From the NCBI GenBank assembly GCA_002321305.1, contig DCMF01000095.1:1-33199 (forward strand): a stretch of 33,199 nt of DNA. The letters run 5' to 3'. Shown piece by piece: positions 16,086 through 23,704 of this stretch. The notes below the pieces were generated by a model. It ran no database searches, was not told where the DNA came from, and saw only the letters and a program-made list of their open reading frames with translations. How positions within the stretch are numbered: position 1 is the first letter of the stretch; the number at the start of each line of letters is the position of its first letter. The DNA comes from Verrucomicrobia bacterium UBA1629. GTDB lineage: Bacteria; Verrucomicrobiota; Kiritimatiellia; RFP12; UBA1067. Made by a program: the position numbers and the translations under genes.

Positions 16086-18544
16086 ACGCGGCGCGTCGCG
16101 ACGGCCGTGAGCGGATCTTCCGGCCAGTAGTGCCGGGGGTAGCGTCCGCGCATGTCCTTGCGGACAAGCTGGTAGGCCCCCTTCCAGAAGCCCGCAAGAT
16201 CCTTCGTGACCTGCACGGGGCGATGCGCGGGCGAGAGGAGCGTCATCACGACCGGCACCCGTCCGCCCGCGACCTTCGGCGTCTCCATGAGCCCGAAGCA
16301 CTCCTGCAGCCGCACTTCGACCGTCGGCTCGTCGCCTTCGTAGCGGATCAGCATGTGCGAGCCGGACGGCACCTCCATGCGCGTCGGCGCGAGGCGGTCA
16401 AGTTCGCGGCGGTCATGTCCCGCCTCGGCGAGGAGGCAGTCGAAGACGCGGAAGAGGTCGAGCCGTTCGAGGTCACGCAACTTCGCCATTCCCGCCAGGA
16501 ACGGCGTCAGCGCCGCGAGCAGCCGCGCGTCCGTCGGCTCCGGCCACGCGGCGTCCGGCAGCGTCCGCGCGAGGAACGCGAGACGCGCGCGCAGCTGAAG
16601 CGCGTCCTTCGTCCAGCACGGCAGGTTCTCGACGCCCTTCTGGCGGATTCCCTCGCGCAGCGCCTCGGCGACCTGCGCTTCGCTCGCGCGCCGCTGGGCC
16701 TCCGTCGCCGCCTTCTCGCGCAGCGTCATCGCGCCGAGGCGCCGCCGCACGACGCACTTGACGCGCTCGTTCGGACGGTCCCACGCGCAGTACGGCACGT
16801 CGACGATCTGGTCCGCGAACAGGTCCTCGATCTCCGCCTCGGCAATCGGACAGGCCCGGAAGACCTTCGCGTCGCCCGTGCGGTCGTCAAGCTCGCAGCA
16901 GACGAGAAACGGCTCATGCGCGAGCGGATCGTCGTCCGGCAGGAACGCGCCGCGCCCGGACACCATCTGGAACGTGCCGTTGCCCCGGCTCCTGGCGATG
17001 CGGTCGGGATAGGCCCTCGCCAGCAGCGCGCCCTCGGACGGCTTCGCGCCGCCGGACACCCCGCCGACGCGCAACGCCGCCTCGAACCGCCTGGCGAGCT
17101 GCGCGACGCGCGGCGTGACGGGCACGTAGCGGATGTCCGTCTCGCGGCTCTTCGCGCCCTCCTCCAGAATGGCCGCGAGCCGGCACGCCGTGCGGGCCGC
17201 GTCCGTCCCCCGCGCGTACGTCCGCAGCATGTTCGCGAGACGCGGATGCAGCGGCAGGCGCGCCATCGCCCGTCCCCGCTCCGTCAGCTGGCCGCGCGCG
17301 TCGAGCGCGCCCAGCATCTTCAGCAGGCCGACGGCCTGATCCCATGCGCTCGCGGGCGGCGGCGTCAGCCACGGCAGGCCGTCGCGCCGCAGCGCGCCCC
17401 ACGCGGCGGACGTCAGGACGAGCGCGCAGAGGTCGGCGTCGAGGATCTCCGGCATCATCTTCTGCGGACGTGACGCCTCGCCGGCCTCCGGCCAGAGGCG
17501 GTAGCAGACGCCCGCCTGCACGCGTCCGGCGCGGCCTCGCCGCTGTTCGGCGCGATCCTGCGTGAGCGGCAGCGTGACAAGGCCCGTCATGCCCGTGCCC
17601 GGCGAAAAGCGCGGCACGCGCATGAGACCCGAGTCGATGACCGTCGTGATGCCCTCGATCGTGAGCGACGTCTCCGCGATGGACGTCGCGAGGATGACCT
17701 TGCGCCGCGCGCTCGGCGCGAAGACGCGATCCTGCTCCTCCTTCGGCAGGTTGCCGTAGAGCGGCAGCATCTCCACCCCGCCCATTCGCCCATTCGCCCA
17801 TTCGCCCATTCGATCATTCGACCATTCGCCTATTCGATTATTCGTCCATTCGATTATTCTCCTTATCTCCCCTTCGCCCGGCAGGAAGCAGAGGATGTCG
17901 CCCGCCGTCTCGGCGAGGGCCTTGCCGATCGCCGCCGTCATCGAGAGGTCGCCCAGATAGCGCGTCTCGACGGGGAACATCCGGCCGGACGCCGCGATGC
18001 GCGCGGGCGGCGGCGCGCTTCGGTCAGACGGGTCGGCGAGTCCCGCGAGAACCTCGTCCGCATCCAGCGTCGCGGACATGACGAGCAGCCGCAGATCGGG
18101 CCGCAGCGCGCGCTTCACGTCGAGCGTCAGCGCAAACGCGAGGTCGCAGGCGAGCGAGCGCTCGTGGAACTCGTCGAAGATGACGAGCCCAACGTCGGCG
18201 AGTTCGGGGTCGGAGAGGATCCGCTGCGCGAGCAGGCCCTCCGTCACGACTTCGAGGCGTGTCCGCGCCGACACCTGGCGTTCGAGGCGAACCTGATAGC
18301 CGACCGTCTCACCGACACGCTCGCCGCGGCGACGCGCGATGTACGTCGCGCAGTTCCGCGCGGCGAGGCGACGCGGCTCCAGCATGACGATCTTCTTGCC
18401 GGCGAGCCACGGCTCGTCCAGGAGCGCGGGCGGCACGCACGTCGTCTTGCCGCTGCCGGGCGGCGCCGTCAGCACGACGTCGCGATTCGCCCGCAGCGCC
18501 GCCGTAATCTCATTCAGCTTCTCTTCGACCGGGAACATCTTCAT
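16073..18544 (-). CDS. hrpB: ATP-dependent RNA helicase HrpB
   Basis: An 823-residue DEAH helicase. It has Walker A APPGSGKT (27-34), DEFHER (motif II), MSATLD (motif III), the GRAGRVQAGVCYRL motif VI region, and the HrpB C-terminal domain. Length is normal. Its role in bacteria is poorly known. Residues about 229-255 (WTNNRIGE/WSNDRMGE/WANGRMGG) are encoded by ten 8-bp tandem units at 17781-17860, inserted between GEGEIRRIIE and MLPLYG in the second RecA domain. The ATG at 18544 is 8 bases from a TATAAT -10, so the mRNA is probably leaderless. ATG 18538 is an alternative start. Confidence 0.95.
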   Translation of the reverse strand: MKMFPVEEKLNEITAALRANRDVVLTAPPGSGKTTCVPPALLDEPWLAGKKIVMLEPRRLAARNCATYIARRRGERVGETVGYQVRLERQVSARTRLEVVTEGLLAQRILSDPELADVGLVIFDEFHERSLACDLAFALTLDVKRALRPDLRLLVMSATLDADEVLAGLADPSDRSAPPPARIAASGRMFPVETRYLGDLSMTAAIGKALAETAGDILCFLPGEGEIRRIIEWTNNRIGEWSNDRMGEWANGRMGGVEMLPLYGNLPKEEQDRVFAPSARRKVILATSIAETSLTIEGITTVIDSGLMRVPRFSPGTGMTGLVTLPLTQDRAEQRRGRAGRVQAGVCYRLWPEAGEASRPQKMMPEILDADLCALVLTSAAWGALRRDGLPWLTPPPASAWDQAVGLLKMLGALDARGQLTERGRAMARLPLHPRLANMLRTYARGTDAARTACRLAAILEEGAKSRETDIRYVPVTPRVAQLARRFEAALRVGGVSGGAKPSEGALLARAYPDRIARSRGNGTFQMVSGRGAFLPDDDPLAHEPFLVCCELDDRTGDAKVFRACPIAEAEIEDLFADQIVDVPYCAWDRPNERVKCVVRRRLGAMTLREKAATEAQRRASEAQVAEALREGIRQKGVENLPCWTKDALQLRARLAFLARTLPDAAWPEPTDARLLAALTPFLAGMAKLRDLERLDLFRVFDCLLAEAGHDRRELDRLAPTRMEVPSGSHMLIRYEGDEPTVEVRLQECFGLMETPKVAGGRVPVVMTLLSPAHRPVQVTKDLAGFWKGAYQLVRKDMRGRYPRHYWPEDPLTAVATRRVRPR
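17781..17860. repeat. in-frame 8-bp tandem array in hrpB
   Basis: Ten units: four exact CCCATTCG, then ATCATTCG, ACCATTCG, CCTATTCG, ATTATTCG, TCCATTCG, ATTATTCT. Read through in frame, an 8-bp unit gives an 8-residue protein period over 24 bases, which is what HrpB shows. Confidence 0.9.
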
Positions 18545-18552
18545 TGGCGCGT

Positions 18553-18558
18553 ATTATA
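18553..18558 (-). promoter_or_regulatory. extended -10 promoter of hrpB
   Basis: The minus strand reads TTTGG-TATAAT-ACGCGCC. The hexamer ends 8 bases before the hrpB ATG, so the transcript has no room for a Shine-Dalgarno. Confidence 0.78.
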
Positions 18559-18608
18559 CCAAATCCAAACTCGACGCCAGCCGCAGACAAGGCCTGAAGC
18601 ACGCAACC

Positions 18609-21185
18609 TCAGACCAAGCTGTAGGCGTCGACGTCGAGGGCGATGCGCAGGGCGGCGGGCGCGGGGCGGGCGGACGAGATCCAGCGCCAGGCCTTGACGA
18701 TCGCCGCAGCCGACGCCGCGCGCACCATCACCTGCCAGCGATACCACCCCTCCGCCTTCTCCAGCGCGCTCGGCATCGCATCCGTCACGTTCAGCCCCGG
18801 ACACTTCGCGAGCGACGCGGCGTACATCGCCGCCCAGTCGCCGACAAGCTTCAGGTCCTTCGAGCGGAAGTTGACCATCGCGAGATGGCAGTACGGCGGA
18901 AAGAACCCCTCCTCGCGCGCCTTCAGCTCGTCCGCCGCGAACGCCGCGAAGTCGCCGCGCACGACCGCCCGCAGGACGGGGCTGTCGATCTCGTGGCTCT
19001 GGATGAAGACCTCGCCCGGCAGCTCTGCGCGCCCCGCGCGGCCGGCGACCTGCGCGAACAGCTGGAAGCTCCGCTCGACCGCCCGGAAGTCCGGCATGTT
19101 GATGGAGCTGTCCGCATTGAGGACACCGACGAGCGTGACGTTCGGGAAGTCGAGCCCCTTCGCGATCATCTGCGTGCCGAGCAGCACATCGGCTTCCTGT
19201 CGGCGAAAGGCGTCGAGGATGTCGTCGTGCGTGTGCTTGCGCGACGTCGAGTCGGCGTCCATGCGCAGGATCTTCGCGCGCGCAAAGCACTTCTTCAGGG
19301 CGGACTCCGCCCGCTGCGTGCCGATGCCCCGGTATTCGAGCGCGGGCGCATGGCAGGCCGGACACGTCGCGGGCCGCGCGACCCAGCCGCCGCAGATGTG
19401 GCAGCGGAGGCAGTCGTCCGCCTGGTGGTAGGTGTAGGGGAGGCCGCAGTCGGGACACTCGATGACGTGTCCGCACGCCTCGCAGACGACCTGCCGCGAA
19501 TAGCCGCGCCGGTTGAGGAAGAGGATCGTCTGCTCGTGGCGGTCGAGGCGCAGTCGAATCGCGTCCAGCAGCTCGGACGAGAAGATCGAGCCGTCACGCA
19601 TCTCGACGAGGCGAACGGCCGGGAGCGTCCCCGCGCCCGCACGGCACTTCATCGTCGCAAGGCGGTACTTGCCGCGCTGCACGTTGAGCCAGCTCTCGAG
19701 CGACGGCGTCGCGCTGCCGAGGACGACGCGCGCGCCTTCGAGCGCACCGCGCAGCACCGCGACGTCCCGCGCATGGTAGCGCGGCGTCTCGTCCTGCTTG
19801 TACGAGGTCTCATGCTCCTCGTCCACGACGATCAGCCCCAGGTCCCGGACGGGCGCCCAGACCGCGCTGCGCGGGCCGACGACGACGCGCGCCGCGCCCG
19901 CTCGGATGCGGTGCCACTCGTCGTAGCGTTCGCCGTCCGAGAGCGCCGAGTGCAGGACGGCCACGCGGTCGCCGAAGCGCGACGCGAACCGCTGGACGGT
20001 CTGCGGCGTGAGAGAGATCTCCGGCACCATGACGATCGCGCCGCGCCCCGCGTCCAGCTCGCGCGCAATCGCCTGCAGGTAGACTTCGGTCTTGCCGCTC
20101 CCCGTCACGCCGAAGAGAAGGGTTGGGAGGTTTGGAAGGTTTGGAGGGTTTGGAAGGTTTGGAGGGTTTGGGAGGGTTGGTGGGTTTGGGAGGTTTGGTG
20201 GGTTGATTGAACCACGGATGAGCACGGATTCACACGGATTTGGCTGCGCCGTCAAGGGTTTTGCGGGGGGCTGCGCCGTCAGCCCCCCGCCCGCCGAAGC
20301 GGGCGAAACCGCCGAAGGCTGCGCCGTCAGCCCCCCGGTCGCCGAAGCGACCGAAACCGCCAAGGGGCCCCCGGCGGCCGAAGCCGCCGGCTCGATCATC
20401 TCCAAGGCCGCCCGCTGTTCGGCGTTGAGCGGCCAGGGCTTCGACGGCAGGATGCGGCGGCTGCCAAGGGGGCTGCGCCGCTTCGCGCGCACGGCGACCG
20501 TGACGAGGCCCAGCGCCTCTAGCCGCCGCAGCGCGGCGGGCGTCGTCTTCAGCTCGCGGCAAAGCGACGTCAGCCACCCGCCGCCGAGGCGCACGAGGTT
20601 GTCGTAAAGCCAGCGCTGGCGCGGGGTGAGGTCGGCGGTTTCGCCCGCTTCGGCGGGCGGGGGGCTGACGGCGCAGCCCCCCGCAAGGCCCGCGCGCCGC
20701 CCGGGTCGAGAAAATTCTCTCGCCTCGACAAACAGCTGCTCGCGCGGGCGGGCGTTCTTTTTCAGCACCGCCGCCGGGAGCGCGGTCTTCAGCACCGACT
20801 CGAGCGGCGCGGCCGTGTAGGCCGCGACCCGCTTCACGAGCTCAAGAAGCTTCGGCGAGAAGAACGGCGTCTCATCGACAATCGCCGTAATCGGCTTGAG
20901 GCGGTAGGGCTTTTGACTTGAGCGACACGAGAGGCGTGAGGGTTTTGCGGGGGGCTGCGCCGTCAGCCCCCCGGTCGCCGAAGCGACCGAAACCAACAAG
21001 GGCTGCGCCGTCAGCCCCCCGCCCGCCGAAGCCGCCGACACCGCCATCGCGAAGCCGCGCGCCTCGCGGTGGCCGAACGGAACGGAAAGAAGCTGGCCGA
21101 CGGCCAGCTTCTTCTCAAGCGCTTCGGGAACTTCGTAGGTGAAGAGCCGGTCAAGCGCCAGGTCGATCGCGACCTTGACGAGCAT
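18609..21185 (-). CDS. priA: primosomal protein N' (replication restart helicase PriA)
   Basis: An 858-residue PriA; the usual length is near 730. It has an N-terminal 3'-DNA-binding domain (VAIDLALDRLFTYEVP), Walker A GVTGSGKTE (about 359-367), DEEHETSYKQ (DEEH box), SATPSLES, paired zinc-binding cysteines (CEACGHVIECPDCG, CHICGG, CPACHAP) and AGRAGR. It reloads the replisome at stalled forks. The extra length is three repeat-derived segments: about 49-92, 160-186 and 275-355. They hold GGLTAQP-type peptides from a hairpin element and NPP/NLP repeats from a 9-bp array just before Walker A. Core motifs are intact, so it is probably functional. The ATG overlaps the pilin-gene stop by one base. 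Confidence 0.96.
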   Translation of the reverse strand: MLVKVAIDLALDRLFTYEVPEALEKKLAVGQLLSVPFGHREARGFAMAVSAASAGGGLTAQPLLVSVASATGGLTAQPPAKPSRLSCRSSQKPYRLKPITAIVDETPFFSPKLLELVKRVAAYTAAPLESVLKTALPAAVLKKNARPREQLFVEAREFSRPGRRAGLAGGCAVSPPPAEAGETADLTPRQRWLYDNLVRLGGGWLTSLCRELKTTPAALRRLEALGLVTVAVRAKRRSPLGSRRILPSKPWPLNAEQRAALEMIEPAASAAGGPLAVSVASATGGLTAQPSAVSPASAGGGLTAQPPAKPLTAQPNPCESVLIRGSINPPNLPNPPTLPNPPNLPNPPNLPNLPTLLFGVTGSGKTEVYLQAIARELDAGRGAIVMVPEISLTPQTVQRFASRFGDRVAVLHSALSDGERYDEWHRIRAGAARVVVGPRSAVWAPVRDLGLIVVDEEHETSYKQDETPRYHARDVAVLRGALEGARVVLGSATPSLESWLNVQRGKYRLATMKCRAGAGTLPAVRLVEMRDGSIFSSELLDAIRLRLDRHEQTILFLNRRGYSRQVVCEACGHVIECPDCGLPYTYHQADDCLRCHICGGWVARPATCPACHAPALEYRGIGTQRAESALKKCFARAKILRMDADSTSRKHTHDDILDAFRRQEADVLLGTQMIAKGLDFPNVTLVGVLNADSSINMPDFRAVERSFQLFAQVAGRAGRAELPGEVFIQSHEIDSPVLRAVVRGDFAAFAADELKAREEGFFPPYCHLAMVNFRSKDLKLVGDWAAMYAASLAKCPGLNVTDAMPSALEKAEGWYRWQVMVRAASAAAIVKAWRWISSARPAPAALRIALDVDAYSLV
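20121..20210. repeat. in-frame 9-bp tandem array in priA
   Basis: Ten units of GTTTGGAAG type (GTTTGGAGG, GTTTGGGAG, GTTTGGTGG and others) encode the NPP/NLP repeat. It is followed by ACCACGGATGAGCACGGATT, which is itself internally repetitive (CACGGAT three times in 20213-20240). It belongs to the same 9-mer family as the groES-groEL gap and the cysE tail. Confidence 0.9.
20265..20388. repeat. two-hairpin palindromic element, copies 1-3, inside priA
   Basis: Copy 1 (20265-20304) has stem GGGGGGCTG/CAGCCCCCC with loop CGCCGT, then stem GCCCGC/GCGGGC with loop CGAA. Copy 2 (20317-20352) has the second stem GGTCGC/GCGACC. Copy 3 (20373-20388) keeps only the second stem, GGCGGC/GCCGCC. All three second stems differ in sequence, stay fully paired and share the CGAA loop. 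Confidence 0.85.
20643..20682. repeat. two-hairpin palindromic element, copy 4, inverted, inside priA
   Basis: Exact reverse complement of copy 1 (GCCCGC-TTCG-GCGGGC, then GGGGGGCTG-ACGGCG-CAGCCCCCC). On the coding strand it reads GGCAVSPPPAEAGETA at about residues 169-184, a different peptide from the other orientation because the element is read backwards. Confidence 0.85.
20949..21036. repeat. two-hairpin palindromic element, copies 5-6, inside priA
   Basis: Copy 5 (20949-20988) has the second stem GGTCGC/GCGACC. Copy 6 (21001-21036) has GCCCGC opposite GCCGCC, which no longer pairs fully. Together they encode the first insert of PriA (about residues 49-80, two GGLTAQP peptides). Confidence 0.8.
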
Positions 21186-21913
21186 CAGAGCTGCAGGATC
21201 GTCAGCTGGTTCTCAAGCGCGCTGTTGTCGAAGCTCTGCTTGTTGAAGATCACGTTGAGACGCGAATACTTCGCCTTGATGACCTGCGCCGCGCCGCCCT
21301 TGCGGATGAGGATCCACGCCTTGTTGCCGAACGGCGTCGACGTGTACTGGCCGCCGCTCTTGCCGCACTCGATCTTCGTCGCCGTCGTGCCGTCGTAGCT
21401 CTTGAGGTTGGACTGCAGGGCGTCCGCATCGACGTTGCGCGAGACCAGGGCCGGCACGACGTCGGCGACCTCGCTCTGCAGGTTCTGCGTCACGCGCCAC
21501 GCGACGTTCGCGGGCTGAAGCGTGTTGCCGCTCATGCCGGGGACGCCGCCGCCCGACAGCGTGCTGATGTCGACGTCCACATACGGCTGACGGCTGTCGG
21601 CCGACGTGTCGAGGTCAAAGAGCGCCTTGAAGAAGTCCGTCGAGCTGGAGGCGTTAATGACGTCCTTGTCTTCCGTGTCGACGCCATCCGTCGCGGTCTG
21701 CGGCCACACGGCCTGAAGCCCTGCGCCCTCGCGCTCGGTGTTGCACTGCGTGATCGCCACAAACAGGTTGCGGCCACGCATGGACATGGCGGACGTGTTC
21801 GCCGACAGCATGGCGGACGAGATGGCCGGGAACAGCGCACCCATCAGGATGCCGAGAATGCCGATCACGACGAGGAGTTCGACGAGCGTAAAGCCCTTGG
21901 ACTGCTTTTTCAT
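21185..21913 (-). CDS. type IV prepilin-like / pseudopilin protein
   Basis: A 242-residue protein with a class III signal: MKKQSKG then FTLVELLVVIGILGILMGAL. Prepilin peptidase would cut after Gly and methylate Phe, with Glu5 of the mature form present. The rest is a soluble globular domain I do not recognise. Proteins of this shape are numerous in PVC bacteria and act as pilins, pseudopilins of type II secretion, or surface proteins. AAGG precedes the ATG, 10 bases away. It is upstream of and overlaps priA by one base, an odd partner, so cotranscription may be accidental. Confidence 0.85.
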   Translation of the reverse strand: MKKQSKGFTLVELLVVIGILGILMGALFPAISSAMLSANTSAMSMRGRNLFVAITQCNTEREGAGLQAVWPQTATDGVDTEDKDVINASSSTDFFKALFDLDTSADSRQPYVDVDISTLSGGGVPGMSGNTLQPANVAWRVTQNLQSEVADVVPALVSRNVDADALQSNLKSYDGTTATKIECGKSGGQYTSTPFGNKAWILIRKGGAAQVIKAKYSRLNVIFNKQSFDNSALENQLTILQL

Positions 21914-21951
21914 GTTGATTGAACCTTTTTTTAGTTTTGGTTTATGTGCGT

Positions 21952-21957
21952 ATTATC
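21952..21957 (-). promoter_or_regulatory. extended -10 promoter of prepilin-priA
   Basis: The minus strand reads GTGA-GATAAT-ACGCA. One mismatch in the hexamer; the same TG extension and ACGC end as the other promoters here. Confidence 0.65.
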
Positions 21958-21966
21958 TCACAAATT

Positions 21967-22617
21967 TCACTTGCGTTCAAGTGCCCGCCTCAAGTAGGGC
22001 AGGTAGGCGACCGTGTAGGTGTAGAGGCTCCAGAGCGTCAGCGCGATCAGCCCCGCCTCGACGGCGTAGCAGCTCGCGCGCCACGGGTCCTCCCACGACG
22101 CCGGCGCCAGGCGGTGGAAGCAGAGGTAGACGTAGATCCAGCCCGCGCCGGGGAACGACAGCGCCGTCCGCACCTTGCCGAGCCACATCGCCGCGACGTC
22201 CGCCCCGTAGAGCGCACCGACCGACCGCATGAACGTCACCCACGTGTCGCGCAGCATGTAGAGGACGGTGAAGCCCACCATCACGAGCGCGTGGACCTCG
22301 CTCCCGCCCTGATGCAGGACCTGCCAGGAGAGAACGGGGAACGCCACGAGGTAGAAGATCTTGTCCATCAGCGGGTCGGCCATCTTGCCGAGCGTCGAGA
22401 CGACATGCCATCGCCGCGCGAGCGCGCCGTCCCAGGCGTCCGTCAGCCCCGAGAGGAGCATCGCGAGGCAGGCGCCGACCGCGAGCGCGAGACCCGCACC
22501 CCCCGTCGGCTCGGGCAGCAGCTCCTGCACGACCGCGAGCGCCGCCCACGCGAAGATGAGCGGCACACGCGCGAACGTCAGCGCGTTGACGAAGCGGGAC
22601 TGTGCGCGGCGCGTCAC
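21967..22617 (-). CDS. CDP-alcohol phosphatidyltransferase
   Basis: A 216-residue membrane protein with the full catalytic signature D-x2-DG-x2-AR-x8-G-x3-D-x3-D, read as DAWDGALARR...GKMADPLMD (60-85). It swaps CMP from CDP-diacylglycerol for an alcohol; the alcohol (glycerol-3-phosphate as in PgsA, or inositol/other) is not decided by the motif. About six membrane helices are expected. The start is GTG at 22617, overlapping the upstream stop as GTGA. A longer in-frame extension overlaps the previous gene and is rejected. Confidence 0.9.
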   Translation of the reverse strand: MTRRAQSRFVNALTFARVPLIFAWAALAVVQELLPEPTGGAGLALAVGACLAMLLSGLTDAWDGALARRWHVVSTLGKMADPLMDKIFYLVAFPVLSWQVLHQGGSEVHALVMVGFTVLYMLRDTWVTFMRSVGALYGADVAAMWLGKVRTALSFPGAGWIYVYLCFHRLAPASWEDPWRASCYAVEAGLIALTLWSLYTYTVAYLPYLRRALERK

Positions 22618-22982
22618 GACGCGCTCAGCCCCTCCGCGACGACCTCCTGCATGACGCCGAGCGTCTCCTGCAGCTGGACAAGCCGCGCCTTCAGGGCCTC
22701 GGCCTTCGCCTCCGCCTTCTGGTAGTTGCGCCGCGTCGCGAACAGCTGCTTCAGGATCTCGCCCGGATCGAGGTCGAGGTCGGTCAGCTCCATGCCGTCG
22801 GGAATCGGCACGAGCACCGGCTCGCCGCATTCCGAGCAGTTGATCTGAAGCCCCGCGCCGCGATAGTCGATCACGAGGTTCTTGCCGCAGTGCGGACAGT
22901 CAAAGACAATGTCCGTATCGCGGATTTCCGTTTCCTCCCCGTTCTCGCGAACGGGAACTTCGGTCTCTTCGTATTCTGCCAT
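22614..22982 (-). CDS. small zinc-ribbon/coiled-coil protein
   Basis: A 122-residue protein I do not recognise by name. Residues about 29-55 form a zinc ribbon with CPHCGK and CSECGEP cysteine pairs (FDCPHCGKNL...INCSECGEPV). The C-terminal half (about 75-118) is a charged helix with coiled-coil character. An acidic N-terminus comes first. GGAGGG precedes the ATG. It heads a two-gene unit with the phosphatidyltransferase, with a 4-base overlap. A role in regulation or membrane assembly would be a guess. Confidence 0.75.
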   Translation of the reverse strand: MAEYEETEVPVRENGEETEIRDTDIVFDCPHCGKNLVIDYRGAGLQINCSECGEPVLVPIPDGMELTDLDLDPGEILKQLFATRRNYQKAEAKAEALKARLVQLQETLGVMQEVVAEGLSAS

Positions 22983-23012
22983 GTTGAAGTGCCCTCCCTG
23001 ATTGTGTCGCGC

Positions 23013-23018
23013 ATTATA
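23013..23018 (-). promoter_or_regulatory. extended -10 promoter of zinc-ribbon operon
   Basis: The minus strand reads T7-GA-TATAAT-GCGC. The seven Ts also end the weak hairpin after deoC. Confidence 0.78.
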
Positions 23019-23020
23019 TC

Positions 23021-23053
23021 AAAAAAAGGGCTGGGGAACAAACCGACAGGCCC
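23021..23053 (-). terminator. probable terminator of tsaD-deoC
   Basis: After the deoC stop the minus strand has GGGC, about 18 bases, GCCC, then seven Ts running into the next promoter. The stem is only 4 clear pairs, so this is a moderate call. Confidence 0.45.
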
Positions 23054-23704
23054 TCAACGGCAGATCGCGACGCCCGCCGAGCAGCCAAGCCGCGTCGCGC
23101 CCGCCTCGACCAGCGCCTCCGCCGTGGCGCGGTCGCGGATGCCGCCCGCCGCCTTGACGCCCATGTCCGGGCCGACGGCCTTCCGCATGAGCCGAACGTC
23201 CTCGACCGTCGCGCCGCCCGTCCCGAAGCCCGTCGAGGTCTTCACGAAGTCGAAGCCGACCCGCTTCGCGATCTTGCAGCCGCGCACGATTTCCGCCTTC
23301 GTGAGGTTGCAGCATTCGAGGATCAGCTTCAGCGTCACGTCCGAGCGGAACGTGCGGCACGTGCGCACCCACTGGAGCAGCTCCGCCTCGCACGCCGCCG
23401 GCGCGTACTTGAGCAGCCGCTGGTTGACGACAAGATCCAGCTCGTCCACGCCCGCCTGGATCGCGTCCGCCGCCTCGAAGCACTTCGTGCGGTTCGTGCT
23501 CGCGCCGAGCGGAAAGCCAATCACGGTGCAGACCTTCACGCCGCTGCCGCGCAGAAGCCGCGCCGCCGCCGTCACCTCGGCCGGATTCACGCAGACCGAG
23601 GCGAAGCCGTAACGCTTCGCCTCCGCACAGAGGTTGGTGATCGCCGTCTTGTCGCCGGACGGCTTCAGGAACGTATGGTCAATGAGAGGAGCGAGTTTCA
23701 TCAT
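23054..23704 (-). CDS. deoC: deoxyribose-phosphate aldolase
   Basis: A 216-residue class I aldolase that splits deoxyribose-5-phosphate to acetaldehyde and glyceraldehyde-3-phosphate (nucleoside salvage). It has LIDHTFLKP near the N-terminus, DELDLVVN, the Schiff-base lysine in FVKTSTGFG and the second lysine in GVKAAGGIRD. The strand usually reading KVIIETC is KLILECC. Length is typical. The ATG follows the tsaD TAG without a gap (TAGATG), so it is coupled to tsaD. Confidence 0.96.
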   Translation of the reverse strand: MMKLAPLIDHTFLKPSGDKTAITNLCAEAKRYGFASVCVNPAEVTAAARLLRGSGVKVCTVIGFPLGASTNRTKCFEAADAIQAGVDELDLVVNQRLLKYAPAACEAELLQWVRTCRTFRSDVTLKLILECCNLTKAEIVRGCKIAKRVGFDFVKTSTGFGTGGATVEDVRLMRKAVGPDMGVKAAGGIRDRATAEALVEAGATRLGCSAGVAICR

